DNA from: Desmodesmus armatus
Taxonomy: Eukaryota > Chlorophyta > Chlorophyceae > Sphaeropleales > Scenedesmaceae
DNA length: 64,000 nt
NCBI GenBank assembly: GCA_007449985.2
Contig: VIIQ02000284.1
Location: 42,516 to 106,515 of the forward strand
Direction of reading: 5' to 3'
Positions within the stretch are counted from its first letter, which is position 1; each line of letters starts with the position of its first letter. The notes below the pieces were generated by a model. The model was given only the letters and a program-made list of their open reading frames with translations. It did no database searches and had not been told where the DNA came from. Positions 12,148 through 23,788 of this stretch are shown piece after piece. The position numbers were made by a program, and so were the translations under genes.

Positions 12148-12730
12148 CAGCTGGCCATCTTCAGGCAACAAGCAGCAGAAATAAAAGTAGTAGCAGCACA
12201 CTCCCCCGCTCCATGCCAAACGCTCCTCAAACCTCTTTGCACATGTGCAAGGAGGACTGCATTGCCCAGTAGCTTCCTGAGGCTTGGGAGTTGTGACACC
12301 AGTTGGCCGGTTGCTCACCCTCCTCCAAAGCTGAAGCAAGTGGGGAAGGGTAGTGTGTTGAGATTACAACGAAAGCCGCAGCACAGATCCGGACGGTCCG
12401 CTCACACTGTCCGCCATCAGGTGTACAGCCTGCATGGCAAACAACGCCGTAGCTGTTGAAACAGATACTCCCTATCAGACTCCACACGTGCATGTGTGCA
12501 GGTGCGCATGAAGGTGTGTGTGCAGGTGCGCATGTGGGCATGCATGCGCGAGTGGGTGGGCGTGCGTGGTGGGTGGGGCCATTCGGAAATAGCCTATCAC
12601 AGGCTGTGTGAAGTCAGAAGGAACCTTTCAGTGCCTCCATCCTCAGATGTGAGATGATGCATGGTTTAGCAGCTCGGTTTAGTAATGCGCGATGCAGAAT
12701 GCTGCCTGCTACTCAACCTCCAGGACTCAC

Positions 12731-12904
12731 AGTCGTTGTTGACGGTCCAGGTGTTTGGCGCTGTGCATGTTGCAGTCAGGCTGCCACCGCCGTCGGGTCT
12801 GGTGCAGCTGCCGGTGCATTCCTCTTGGAAGCCGGTGGGGTTGTTGCAGGTCGGGAAGGTGCCCAAAGGGCTGGCTGGGTTGGTGGGGTTGTTGGTGCAT
12901 TGAA
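12731..12904 (-). pseudogene. Sushi-like module exon A4
   Basis: This 174-nt (58-codon) exon is bounded by a CAG acceptor and a GTGAGTCC donor. It has the Cys pattern CTNNPTNP...TCNNPTG...CTGSC...GSLTATC...WTVN, with the last Cys codon split by the intron. It corresponds to B3 at 29462-29620 and is 15 nt longer. The reading frame is open, but the gene it belongs to (locus A) is broken elsewhere. Sushi/CCP modules are about 60-residue disulfide-bonded units of secreted or surface proteins. The assignment rests on spacing of Cys, Gly and Trp. Confidence 0.6.
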
Positions 12905-13049
12905 CTGCGTGAAGGGCGACAAACAAGAGTCCAACTGAGGGGAATGAAGAGGTTGTTCTGAATTCAGACTATAATGGTGGTACATGCATGTACCATATGA
13001 TGCATGCGCTGCATTTGAGAAATCTGCAAAACAACCCGGCGGGACCTAC

Positions 13050-13223
13050 TTTCGACGCAGGTGTCGTTGATGGTTCACGTGTTTGACGCTGTGCAGGTTG
13101 CGTTCAGAGTGCCGGTGAAGCCAATGTTACAATTGCCTCCACACGTGTCTTGTAAGGCGGTGGGATTGCTGCAGGTCCCAGATGTGCCATTGGCTGGGTT
13201 GGTGGGGCGGTTGGTGCATTCAA
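13050..13223 (-). pseudogene. Sushi-like module exon A3 with nonsense codon
   Basis: This 174-nt exon has a CAG acceptor and a GTAGGTCC donor. It encodes CTNRPTNPANG...CSNPTALQDTCGGNC...GTLNATCTASNT, and then TGA (13075-13077 on the minus strand) stands where the other modules have the conserved TGG Trp codon. The remainder (TINDTCVE) is intact after the stop. Locus B has no separate counterpart: its B2 exon joins the donor side of this module to the acceptor side of A2. Confidence 0.7.
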
Positions 13224-13659
13224 CTGCGCGCAGTGCAGAAAGCAGAGTTCTGGTGGGTGTTTGTGGGGGTGACATCTGCATGATCAAGACAGCCAAACGT
13301 AATTACTCGCACGTCATTACTCGCAGGTGTGAGGGATATGATGGCCCGCCTGACTGGGACTGACAGAGGGGAATGGGGGTGCTACATGTGTTGGGACCCG
13401 TGTTGGAGAGGGTGGGGACTGAGGGGGGGGGGGGGTAAAAGGCCTTGGGGAGTGCTAGTCAGTTGAACTTTGAATTTCAAGCATTCACGTGTGCGTGGTG
13501 GCGGATTCCATGTTCTGTAACTGGGTCCACACTGCATGTCAGTAGTGTACACACAATGCGCACATTGCCACATGGCATGTGCCACGGGGCGCACTGCATG
13601 TCACATGCTGTGACAATTACGCACTGTACAGCTGACATGCCACAAACACTTGTACTTAC

Positions 13660-13842
13660 TTGCGACACAGTAGTTGTTGATGGTCCACGTGTTTGATGTT
13701 GTGCAGGTTGCGTTCAGAGTGCCGGTGAATCCATTGCCACAGTTGCCTCCACACGTGCCTTGGAAGGCGGTGGGATTCTGGCATGTCTCAAACGCACCAT
13801 TGGCAGGGTTTGTGAGGCTGTTGGTGCATTCAATCACTACTT
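13660..13842 (-). pseudogene. Sushi-like module exon A2
   Basis: This 183-nt (61-codon) exon has a GCGCAG acceptor and a GTAAGTAC donor. It encodes ECTNSLTNPANGAFETC...FQGTCGGNCGNGFTGTLNATC...TWTINNYC. It differs from the 174-nt standard by three extra codons at the 5' end. Downstream it adjoins the LTR retrotransposon at 13971, which separates it from module A1 at 22876. Confidence 0.6.
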
Positions 13843-13970
13843 CTGCGCGGAGTGCAGCAAGTGGTGTGGTGCGTGGAGGGGGGGGGATTACTAAGTGTGC
13901 CAATTTATGGTGACAAAGGTGAATTATGATGCCGCAGGCGTTGAGCCTGTATTTACTTGAGTTGTGATCA

Positions 13971-14450
13971 TGTAGTGATCAAGGCGGTTTGGGAGAGGCT
14001 CTGTTGGGAGAGCATCTTCCCCTGTGTTGAGTAGTTATCATGTTGGTGAGTATCTTGGGAGCATTCTGGCGTGTTGATGATGTGGGTCAGTCAGTTGACC
14101 CTTGGGACAGAGTGTGACAGTTATGTGGGTCAACTCTGTGAAGCTCATCAAAGGCTGGCGCCGTCTGGTGCTGGTCACCTTTGTCGTCCTTAGTGGATTG
14201 GCTTGGTCAGTCATGCTTCCTTTTGTAAGTCACAGTACATGATCCATCCATGAAGCTTCCCTCTACAGAGTATGGCTTGAGTTGAGGCAGGACAGACTTC
14301 TCAAGGCCTATGCCAGTTTAGTCTAGTCTTTCAGTCCCCTCGTCGACTCCTGTGCCTATCATGAAAGGCTCACGCTTCCTATCACGCAGAATCCATCAGG
14401 ACACAGCCTGTCCAGCCTGTTCTCCAGAGATCGAGGGGCTAAACAGTTCA
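13971..14450 (+). repeat. 5' LTR of copy 2
   Basis: 480 bp, TG...CA termini, direct repeat of 22284-22763 and inverted repeat of 3966-4447. Differences from the 3' LTR seen by eye include CCTTAGTGG/CCCTAGTGG and GATCGAGG/GATCAAGG. Confidence 0.88.
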
Positions 14451-14470
14451 GTGGTAGCGGAGACATGGCA
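14451..14470 (+). other. Candidate primer binding site
   Basis: GTGGTAGCGGAGACATGG follows the 5' LTR, and the TGG begins one base inside. Copy 1 has the same sequence at the same place. A TGG start complementary to a tRNA CCA end is the LTR-retrotransposon norm. The tRNA cannot be named; it only partly resembles the initiator-Met type TGGTATCAGAG. Confidence 0.55.
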
Positions 14471-17400
14471 TTCGTTTGCTCTTCTATGGGCGAACGACGG
14501 GTGTTTGCTAGGCAGTTTCCCCTGCTGGCAAACGACGAACAAGCTGCTGGTGTGGGACAGCAGTACCGTTTCTGGAGGACAGCAATGCTCGACTGACCGA
14601 TGGGACAAGTAAGGAGGACAAAGCGTCTGTATGTGTTATAAGCAGCGCGTTTCCGAGGTGCAGCGCGTGCTTGGAGCTGCAGTGGAGGGACGGAGACAGT
14701 AACTGCCAGGGGCAGTATCAGCAAGCACAGTTGCAGTTGCTGGCTACAGTGCAAGAAAGCAAGTGCTGGGGCATGTTGACTGCTACAGTGAGCTGCTGTT
14801 CGGATGGTTTTGCTGCATGCCTACCTTCCATGAGACTCTCCAGAATGGATTGAGCAATTCCCCTCCTGGGTGTAGGCAGCAATATTGCACACATGAAGCA
14901 GTGAGGTGTCTTCCCCTGCCACGCAGTTGTGTGTCTGTGTGTTGTGTCAGGTTCTGCTCCAGGTTGTAGTGTCGCCTGCTGTCGAGCCTTGCCTTGCCCG
15001 TAGGCTTATGCCTGGCCTGGCCTGTGCTCCAGCCCTCCTGACAGTATTTTGAAAGGCAGCTGCTGGGTTTGTCAGCCAGTGGTTTTGTCAGCTGTCAGAC
15101 CCATGCTCCCTTGTTCTTCTTGTTCCTATGGTAGAGTGTTTGTGCTTTGTGCACGGCAGCAGGCCTGAGCATTTCAGTTGCGCAGGCAAGCTACATGAGT
15201 GTAGCGCAGCATCACGTGCACTGGTTTGGACTCACTTGTGCTGTGTTGTGCTGTGCTGTTCTGTGCGAGATGTGTGCTGCTTGGATGCTGTAGTGTGAGG
15301 CACTGCACCTGCACTACAAGCGCACAGGAAAGTTGTGCGGTTGTGTCTTTGGTGCAAGCAGCAGTATGGCGCTCAGTGTGATGTGTCCCTTGTGACGGTG
15401 GTCAGCATGTGTTGGTGCTTGGAAGTTGTGTGTTCAGTGTGTGAGTTGTGTGTTTTGGAGAATGCCTTGCTCTGACATGGGAGAGGAACAAAGCACACAG
15501 GGAACTGCGTGTGAGATGCACAGTCCCTGATGTTGGGTAAGACACTAGGTGGAGTTGCGTGAGCGACGTACAGTTCTGCCTCCCTAGTTGTCCTTGTGGT
15601 GGTGCTGTGGTGTTCCAGTGGTGGCTCGTTGTGGTGTAGGCTAGTCCCCCGCAAGCTCAAGAGCCGTGTGTCAATCAGCAGTAGCATCAGGTCGCGCCTG
15701 GTGTATGAGGCTCACATGCATACCCTCGTAAGTCGCTGGCGCATGTGTCAAGTTATGGGGTTGCATTGTGGAGTGCTCTGTTTCAGCAAGTACCAGACTT
15801 TCCAGTGCATGGGCCCGTTCCTGGCACACAGTGCATGACTCTTTGTGAGTGAGAGAGCCCACCTGCTGGCCCCAGGTGTTTCTCTTGTCATGGCTGCAAT
15901 ATGTGCACGCACCCTCCTCAACGCCTTAACGGTCTATATCGGCGGGCATTGGTTGAATCCCGGTGTGGTGGAGGTACCGCCTGGTTGTCTGTGTGTTGTT
16001 CTGCTGACCTGCGTGGTTGCACTGAGTCAGAGGTCAATGCTTGTGTGGTGTTTTGCCCTAAGCATGTGACAAGGTTGCTCATGCTGTGGTAGTGCTACTT
16101 ACTTTATGGGTGACCCCCGAGTTCTTGTGTGCACTCCAGTATGTGGCACAGAGGCATCTGCACCGTGAAAGTCTTGTTGGTGCAGGGGTGGTGTTTGTGG
16201 AGAAAGCCGTGTCCATGGTGTGTCTGATACAACTGAGAAAGTTGTTTTGTGGTCCAACACAGAAGCTCTGTGGAGGTTATTCAGAGCGCTGGTTGTCATT
16301 GGCACGGATGTTGTTGTGTGCTGATGTTGCCAGTTTCAGTGAGTGATGAAGGCGGCAACGGTGTGCCGTAAGCAGTGGCCAGCCGTGGCAGTGTGTGAAA
16401 ATGTATGTGTGGTGCAGAAACCAGATTCCTGTGGTGTTTTGGTTGTGAGGTTGTCAGTGCCCTTGCATCGTGGCCGTTGAAGTCAAAGCAGGACAGCTGG
16501 AGTCCCTCTTGCTGAGAAGCAGTGCACCGCCTGCAAGCATGGCTATGTCGGCTGCATGGTAATCAAAGTTGTGTATGCTTACTGCTGTGGCGATCCCAGC
16601 AGGCTCAGTGTGTAGAGGACAGAGTTCAGCTACATGTGTGGTTGAAGCCCTTTTGCTTGGTTACTTGACATGCCTTCAGTGTGCCGATGTGTGTAGACAC
16701 AGGAAGGACATCAGATGTGTGTTTGGCTGCCTTGTGAAAGTGTACTCTGTGGTTCTACATGTGGAGCAGTTGTGATGCTGGCCAAGGAGCCTTGAGTGTT
16801 GCCTCCTTAGGGACAACAGTCAATGGCCGGGTGTACAACGTGCATTTATCTGGCTGATGTGCATCAGTGGCGTGCTGCATCTTCAGGCATTGTGCACACG
16901 CTTGTGCAGACGCTGATTGTTGCAGTGGCTAGAGTGCCAATGCGTCCCACGGTAGTATGGCTTGTCGTTTCTGGTCCTGACAGCTTTGGGTTGTGGTCAC
17001 ATGTCAGCCTATCTTTCGAAGTGGTGGCCGGTGTGTTGTGCATGTTGGCGCAGTTGGCAAAGGCATCTGCCTTGAGGGAGTTTTTTTCTAAGCATTGCCG
17101 ACGAGGCATTGTCGCGTGCTTGAGCTACCCTATGCAGTCTCAGATTGCATGTTGACGTGGTGCGCGCAGTGGTGTGTTGAAAGTTGGCAAGCAGTTTGGG
17201 TGTGTGTTTTTGTAGCGCTTTGTTGCTGGATTGTACTGTGAGCACAGGTACACTCAGTTTGGTTGTCAAGTTGTCTGCTGCAGAGCGACATTTACCTCCT
17301 GCTGAGTGCTTTACGGTTCCTGGTGCTAATGTACGAGCTTGTGTTTGCGACTGTGCTCCGAAAGCGTGTAGCACTCTTGCCAGTACTAGGGGTTTGTATG

Positions 17401-18246
17401 CGTTTTGTCGTCTTGTGTGACAGTGCGGCGTGTTGGTCTAGCGCCCTGTCGCTTGTCTACTAAGCAATGCAAGTGTCGCCATCCCCGTTGTGCGCTGTGA
17501 GGTTCACGTTGTGTGTGTGTTGGCTACTTTGGCGATTTTCCCAGCATTCTTGCAGGGTTGATGGTTGTACCTGTCGTGTGGCGATCGCACTGTGGTTTTG
17601 GCTGGCGCGCGTCCCTGGATTGTGTGCGTGGCATCAATGAGGAGTGGCATCGCTCGTGTGACAGGGGGCGGCACAATTGCATAGTTCTGTTGGCGTTTGT
17701 GTGCACTAGGCCGACGGACCCCTAACTCGGCTACCTTTCACCCTAGCCAGCGGATCTGGCTAGGGGTGGGTTAACCCTCGGTCAGGGCACCAGCACTGGT
17801 CAACCCTTGGCTAGGCTGGGCTAGGGTGCGGCTAGCCCTAGCCGCACCCTACCTTGGGGCTGACCAGCCTTGACTAAGGGGTGACCCTGGGACAGAAGCA
17901 CAATGAAGACCCCTTTGCATAGTCTACTGCCTTAACTGCTGTCAGTGCTTGGTGCTGTGCAGTTGGTGACGGCGTGGGTCAGCTTGGGAGTGGGCTTTTC
18001 AAGTCACACAACATTCCATGGGTGCCATCACTGACAGGGCAGGAGCGGGGGCATCACATGGCGGAATCACACATGCAGAGTTTTACTTCAAGCGAATTAT
18101 GCAACTGTTGGGCCTGACAAGTCACTGGATGCGGCGCCACTGCAAAGTTTGTAGGGGCTCGGGGACTGAAGATGTCAAGCCTCAAGGCTGTCTAGCAGCA
18201 AGGCCAGCAACCACGACATAGTTTATGGTGTTGCATGGGCCGAAGC

Positions 18247-19041
18247 TCACAGTCTTATTGTGTGGCCACGTTGAGCAGAATATGCACTGAAATCAAGCAC
18301 AGCTGCAGCCGCGGCGGTGTACACACATAGCACTCCGACTCGGAGGGTCACAGTGGAATGTGACGCATGGCAACAGGAGTGCTCCTGGTGGACCTCAATG
18401 TCTTGGTTGGGATCAACCTGCTGTGCACACACATGAGTAATTGTAACAGTGGCAACATAGGCAGGCAAACACGCCTGCGCAAGCCTGGTGTTCCACAACA
18501 TAGGGGGGGGGGGCAGGTGAGGGTGCATGTCCTTCCAGAAGCAGGTGATCTGGGTGGTGTTTGCTGTCTTGACCCTTTCCACTGCCCCGTAGATCGCACA
18601 AAGCAAGCTGAATTTGGCCGTCAAGCTGTGTTGTTCCCGTTTTGAGATAGATATGCACAGTGCAGCCCGGGTTGAGGCTGTTGGCACACAGGGCAGCAGT
18701 CTGTTCGCTGCAAGCCTCGCAGCACATTCCTTGAAGGAATGTGGCCCAGTGGTCACTGCTACATTGGGCCATGCAATGCAAGAAAAGCTGAGTGTGACAC
18801 TCCTTGGGGGAATTAGGGGGACTGAAGGCAGGCTTGAAATCACTGGCATTGCTGATGTCAGGTAGTCATGGTCATGACCAGAAGACCACAGTTCAGTCAA
18901 ATCCACTGGGAACGCCAGTGCACTCTTCTTGGCGCTCAATGGTTCTTCCAAGACACAGACTGCACCACGTTCAACGAAGTCATGCCTGCCCAGAAGGTCT
19001 GGGTTCAGCGCAACCTGTGCCATGTTTGAACAGACTGTCAC
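18247..19041 (-). CDS. Unidentified open frame inside the CACTA element
   Basis: This is a 264-codon open frame on the minus strand of the transposon. The middle part (CISISKREQHSLTAKF, ITCFWKDMHPHLPPP) looks like coding sequence rather than a shadow, and the C-terminus has an Ala run. A second frame of 196 codons (19038-19628, minus) adjoins it upstream in another phase. The two could be exons of one degenerate transposase or accessory gene, because En/Spm elements usually carry two spliced genes. No family motif is recognised and no reliable splice model can be drawn. Confidence 0.3.
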   Translation of the reverse strand: MTVCSNMAQVALNPDLLGRHDFVERGAVCVLEEPLSAKKSALAFPVDLTELWSSGHDHDYLTSAMPVISSLPSVPLIPPRSVTLSFSCIAWPNVAVTTGPHSFKECAARLAANRLLPCVPTASTRAALCISISKREQHSLTAKFSLLCAIYGAVERVKTANTTQITCFWKDMHPHLPPPPMLWNTRLAQACLPAYVATVTITHVCAQQVDPNQDIEVHQEHSCCHASHSTVTLRVGVLCVYTAAAAAVLDFSAYSAQRGHTIRL

Positions 19042-19942
19042 TGCCCGGCTGAGGGTGGCAACGACTTGATGCCTCGTGCGTCCTCACCTACTCCGTTGCA
19101 TGGTATATTGTCCGTTCCGTGATGCTTACGCCGATCCATAGTTGCTCTGCACTTGAGAACTTGGTGGTTGATACTTTTCCGTCTCAGCCGCAGCTCGAGC
19201 TGGTCCGTCACCGCTATCATGGACCTACGTACAGTATTGTGGATGGTATCAGCAGGACGCTGTGCCTCTGCAGCAGCTACACAGTGCAGCTGCAGCAGTA
19301 GTTGACAGACTGCCTGAGACGATGCAGTGCAGACCTGCAGGCAGCGCCTGTACCTGGCAATGGACAACATGCTCAAGGCTGTTGCACCTTCATATATCCC
19401 GCCGAAGCCTGACCGACTGGGCCAATGCAGCGTGAGTTCAACCTTGGCTGTTGAACTGCTGAGCGGCCTGCCAGTGCTTCTGCCAGTGCTGGAGTCAGTC
19501 AGTGAGACATGCCTCAGAATCTTGTGTTCCTCAGCAATGACGGCAGTTTCCACAAGCACACGCATGCAAGGCTTGTGATGCTGCACAAAGAAATGGACAG
19601 CTGGCGTGTGCTGGCACAGCTTGCCCAACTTTGCCTCTATGTTTTTGCTGCTCAGTGTTCAGACACTACGGTGCTGTCCTGGTATGGGTGTGCAGGAGGT
19701 GCTGCTGGGTGGCTGCTGAACTGATCAAAGACCAGCAGAAGCTCTGAAGCTTGCAAGTGTGAACAGCAGCACGGTGAGCTCGGATTGCAGTCTGTCACTG
19801 TACTGGGTGATGTTGCTTCACTTCTCAGGGTCAGGGTCACCAGACAGTTGTATGTGATATCTTGCTGTTGGAGCGCGTGTTCTGCTCACTCTCGCCATGT
19901 TGTGGCAATGCCTGCTATGCAGTCTATCAGCTCAATTGTTGT

Positions 19943-19945
19943 CTT

Positions 19946-19984
<39 letters not shown>
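19943..19984. repeat. (CTG)n microsatellite in the CACTA element
   Basis: An uninterrupted run of CTG triplets of about 40 bp. No surrounding gene is recognised. Confidence 0.85.
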
Positions 19985-19986
<2 letters not shown>

Positions 19987-22267
19987 CTCTTGGCCGCTAC
20001 AGTCAAGCAATGGGCTGAGCGTTTCAGGGGCCACTGGGACACACCAACCGTGCTTGCAAAGCTCTGAGACCTGCTGGAGACAAGCAAACAGGGCATGCCA
20101 GGTGCCTGCACGTACTAGAAGGTCCTGAGCTCAACAAGGCCAACATGAGCAAGGAAGCAGGCCAGCTGCAGCAGGATGCATAAAGGGACAAAACTGCAGC
20201 ATGTAGGTGAGGTTGGCAAGGCATGGCTGCTGGAGTGACACGTGCACGAGTTGTGTTGAATGCAGCGTCAGCTGGACGCTATGGCAACATAGCAAGGTGT
20301 TGCTACTGCAAGATAGCAAGGTTTGGTTTGAGCATTACACCCCACATGCCAGCAGCATGTGTGGGGTGCGGCAGCTTCATCAAGCTGGTAGGCAAGTGGT
20401 TGGGAGCCTTCTTGGCAGCGTCTGCAGTTCACCAGCTCCGCAGCAACCAGCTTGTTCTGCATTGTGTTGCTTGCAGGCGAGCAACGGGCTGCTACAGTGG
20501 GGTTGCCCCCCCCCCCCCCCACCGCACGAAGTGAAGCTGAGCAGCGCTCGGGAGGCTGCCGACATTCGCCAAACCCTGCACAACAAGGTCCAAGTGTAGC
20601 AAACCCCGCAGCGCAGCACCAGCGGCCGAGGTGGAGCAGGGGCACAGCACAGAAGCACAACAGACAAAACACTGGTTGCCAGCAATGCATCAGCGCTGCT
20701 GATTGTGCTTCGGCCTAGTTGGATAACCATGTCCCACTCTAGTCACAGCTCGGCCCAGCAGCAGTTACACCGTTTGGCCGCAGGGAATGAGAGGGGGACC
20801 CTGTCTGGTGGGCTATGTTTGCAGTGGACCTGTCATCTGCGGTGAAAGTTCACGGAACCTATGTGGCAAGTGCCGCATGTCTTGAGTTACCCATCCGCTA
20901 TGAGTCATGTTGAGGACGGCATGATGCATGTGCAGGGGCAGCCAGCTCAAGCAGCTGCTGGCATTCAGTGCTGTTGCTTGCATCCGTATGCATCACAGCA
21001 TGTGAGGTGCTGAGTGTTGGCTGAACCTTTGTAAGGATGCATTGCTATTGGGTTCGCTCTGTTCACCACTGACTTGCAAGGCATGGCGGTGCTTGTACCT
21101 ATGCAAAGTGTATGCATGTAACATGTGTAATGTTTCTGGAGTGAAACGATGTGGGGCAGGCTACATGCGGTTGCTGGGCTGACACAGTACAGGATGTCTC
21201 AAGCACTAGTGCAGCCACAGTAAGCTGCAAGCAGAGTCAATGTGAATCCTAGGCAGCACAGAATACCGTACAGCAGCCGCATTCGTGCACCATGACCAGG
21301 CCTAGGCAGACATATCCAGCACCATGACCACACCTATGCCAGACCTGGCCATGGCCAGTCATGCCCGGCAAGCTAGCCATAGCCACTCCAGCTGGTCAAC
21401 CCTGGCTAGGGTCTGGTCAGGTTCTGGCCACCCTAACTGGTGTTCCATATTTGTTAGGGTAGCCGGCTAACCCCGGTAAATGAAGAAAGGGGTAGCCAGC
21501 CAGGGGGGGTGTCGGCCTAGTGGTGCTGGCACTGTGCTCCTGCCAGTTGCACAATGGTGACAACGTTGTGGCTTGTTGCAGTCTTGAGTTGTTTGCAGGC
21601 TGCAGGTGATGTGCATCGTCAGGCAGTGCAAGCAAGTGTGTCTTTTGAGGTGTTGTGTATATGTGCAAGGTTGCCAGTGGATTGTTTCTGGCGAAGTGCA
21701 TGTGTGTGTTCAGTCTCAGTGCCTTTGGGTGGTCAGAATTCTGGACAAGACAACGATTGTGTTGCCGTGACTGCTGTGCACTGAGCTGTAGACAGCAGCA
21801 GCGGTGACAGTGTGTCAGGACATCGTGGCGAGATCATTGTGCGTACGCCATCTGTGATGAAGGTCAGTTGCGCAGTCAGTTGGCGCAAAGGTCTTGGTAC
21901 TGAGCAAGTGTCATGGTTGTGTTGTGACAGCTGAACATATATCGATGCTGTTGGTTGGTCAAAGGTGTAGTAGGTGTTGGTGGACTGCATTTGCAGAAGG
22001 CTAGGCATCCATCTTTCCTTTGCATTCATGCGGGTTTTGTTAGCTGTACCTGGAGGCCAATGCGTGCCAAACAGCTCCATGCGTCCTTTGTCCTTGCCTA
22101 TACCTTGTGGAGTTTGGGCAGTTGTTCGTTGCCGTTCAATGAATGTGTCATGGGTCGGTGGTTTGACGCACTTGGTGTTACCCGCCCATTGATCAGCATC
22201 CCCCTTTCCAACTGTGGTGATTCCCCTTGGCTTCGTTCTGCCGTCAGGCAACGAGGGCGTTGCCTTG

Positions 22268-22278
22268 GTGAGAGGGAG
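22268..22278 (+). other. Candidate polypurine tract
   Basis: GTGAGAGGGAG lies five bases before the 3' LTR at 22284. Its position and purine content fit plus-strand priming of an LTR retrotransposon. Confidence 0.5.
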
Positions 22279-22283
22279 CCGCA

Positions 22284-22763
22284 TGTAGTGATCAAGGCGG
22301 TTTGGGAGAGGCTCTGTTGGGAGAGCATCTTTCCCTGTGTTGAGTAGTTATCATGCTGGTGAGTATCTTGGGAGCATTCTGGCGTGTTGATGATGTGGGT
22401 CAGTCAGTTGACCCTTGGGACAGAGTGTGACAGTTATGTGGGTCAACTCTGTGAAGCTCATCAAAGGCTGGCGCCGTCTGGTGCTGGTCACCTTTGTCGT
22501 CCCTAGTGGATTGGCTTGGTCAGTCATGCTTCCTTTTGTAAGTCACAGTACATGATCCATCCATGAAGCTTCCCTCTACAGAGTATGGCTTGAGTTGAGG
22601 CAGGACAGACTTCTCAAGGCCTATGCCAGTTTAGTCTAGTCTTTCAGTCCCCTCGTCGACTCCTGTGCCTATCATGAAAGGCTCATGCTTCTTATCACGC
22701 AGAATCCATCAGGACACGGCCTGTCCAGCCTGTTCTCCAGAGATCAAGGGGCTAAACAGTTCA
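22284..22763 (+). repeat. 3' LTR of copy 2
   Basis: 480 bp, equal in length to the 5' LTR and with the same TG...CA termini. It is followed directly by GTTCTGG, which continues the sushi-locus sequence seen uninterrupted in locus B at about 30064. Confidence 0.88.
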
Positions 22764-22875
22764 GTTCTGGTGGCAACCCTGGTATCGTCCAACCATTGCC
22801 CAACCCTGCAGGCTGCGGGCCCAACCCTGGTATGTCCAAATGTTGCCCAACCCTGCGAGCCCCTCTATTGAGCAC

Positions 22876-23050
22876 CTGTACTGCATTGGTTGTCGACGGT
22901 CCACCCGTTTCGGCTTGTGCATGTAGCTGTCAAGCTGCCAACGTAGCCCCGACCACAGGCACCCTCACAAGATCCGCGGAACGGGGTGGGAATATCGCAA
23001 GAGCTGAATATTCCCTCTGCTGGGTTTTGGGGGCAAGTTTGTGCAAGAGT
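22876..23050 (-). pseudogene. Sushi-like module exon A1 with frameshift
   Basis: This exon corresponds to B1 (30125-30298, 174 nt) but is 175 nt. A run of four T replaces three T near 23033, shifting the frame in the N-terminal third. The downstream sequence FSSCDIPTPF, GACGRGYVGS and NGWTVDNQC is well kept. The CAG acceptor and the GTGCTC donor are present. With the stop in A3 and the LTR insertion, this marks locus A as a pseudogene. Confidence 0.65.
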
Positions 23051-23149
23051 CTGCATGCACAGGGCAGCGGGTGTACTTAGTTAACCACCAGGCGTCTGGT
23101 GGCGTTCAGCAGGTGCCAACGTGCAGCTGCATACAGTAACTATCCCATG

Positions 23150-23545
23150 AGGCGGTGCCTGGTACGGGCTCTTCAGGGAAAATGCAAGCAGCCATGAGCG
23201 CCCAATTTGATGCACATGCAATGAGCCACATCTGCTGATGAAAGCGTGCTTGCTGCGACCTCTGCTGGAAAGCACCTCTTGGTCACCTATCTTGCCGTAG
23301 GGGTTTGACATCATGTCAAAGATGTGGACCCTTCTCCAGAGATGTGCGTTACCCTGTGGGTGACGAGTAGTACAGAAGGCGAACATGACATCAGCTTCGA
23401 TAAAGGATGGGTACAGGAGAGTACTACTGTCACTAAAGCTGTAGCTACGGGCGTGGATCGGATGCAGTTCACAGCAAAGGAGCACAGGGTCAGCCCTGTG
23501 GACCGCAGCTGCAGAGCTGCCTCCAGAACTGCTCCTGTGTTGCAA
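23150..23545 (-). pseudogene. Conserved exon(s) upstream of the sushi modules, locus A
   Basis: The minus-strand frame contains LLCCELHPIHARSYSFSDSS, HLWRRVHIFDMMSNPYGK, SKHAFISRCGSL and AFSLKSPY. These are kept in the copy at 34070-34425, though in different frames at several points. It probably encodes the N-terminal part of the sushi-repeat protein. I recognise no domain, and the exon limits cannot be fixed. It could also be conserved non-coding leader. Confidence 0.4.
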
Positions 23546-23788
23546 GCAAATCGCCTTCTCCCTTGTTACAACACGCGCTGCTCATACACAGGTGTACTGC
23601 TGCCGCTGCTACAGATGCAGTACACCACATGCTGATGTGCATGCCGAAAGTGGTTGGAACTGCTGCATGCTGACCGACCCAACCTCTCACAAACCAACCT
23701 TTGAGCCAGTCTTTGGGTCGCCATCCTGCATTTCAAGCGTTTCACGGCAGCAGGAAAGCGTTGGGGTCAGGGCACGTGCCCACATGTA

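Larger units (their letters stand above)
17704..21522. mobile_element. CACTA (En/Spm-type) DNA transposon, 3819 bp
   Basis: The termini are CACTAGGCCGAC at 17704 and its exact complement ending at 21522, flanked by the 3-bp direct repeat GTG (17701-17703 and 21523-21525). The homologous LTR-element copy 1 has the uninterrupted site (CAC at 731-733 on the plus strand), so both ends and the target duplication are confirmed within the window. Subterminal regions (about 17715-17880 and 21300-21510) are packed with short direct and inverted motifs such as GGCTAGGG and CTAGCC, as usual for this superfamily. The interior holds several moderate frames on the minus strand, but I recognise no transposase catalytic motif. 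It is probably a decayed or non-autonomous copy. Confidence 0.9.
13971..22763 (+). mobile_element. LTR retrotransposon, copy 2 (complete ends, carrying a nested CACTA element)
   Basis: Two direct repeats of exactly 480 bp (13971-14450 and 22284-22763) start TGTAGTGATC and end AACAGTTCA. A TGG-type primer binding site follows the first and a purine tract precedes the second. Without the CACTA insertion the element is about 4.97 kb, with a 4 kb TG-rich interior. No gag/pol frame is recognisable, so it resembles a non-autonomous LARD-like element. It lies between modules A2 and A1 of sushi locus A. The undisturbed arrangement is seen in locus B near 30058 (ACTTGAGTTCTGG). No clean 4-6 bp target duplication is visible, and seven extra bases (GTGATCA) precede the 5' LTR. 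By eye the LTRs differ at about seven positions. Confidence 0.85.

Noticed and set aside
13961..13971. Target duplication AGTT for the LTR element
   Set aside because: AGTT occurs near both outer ends, but not directly adjacent to the 480-bp LTR borders, so it may be chance.
22284..22763. Tandem (satellite-like) array of a 4.5 kb unit, because the end of one unit is followed by the start of another
   Set aside because: The repeated start is exactly 480 bp, has TG...CA ends, and matches the segment at the other end of the same insertion. It is a 3' LTR, and primer-site and purine-tract positions agree.
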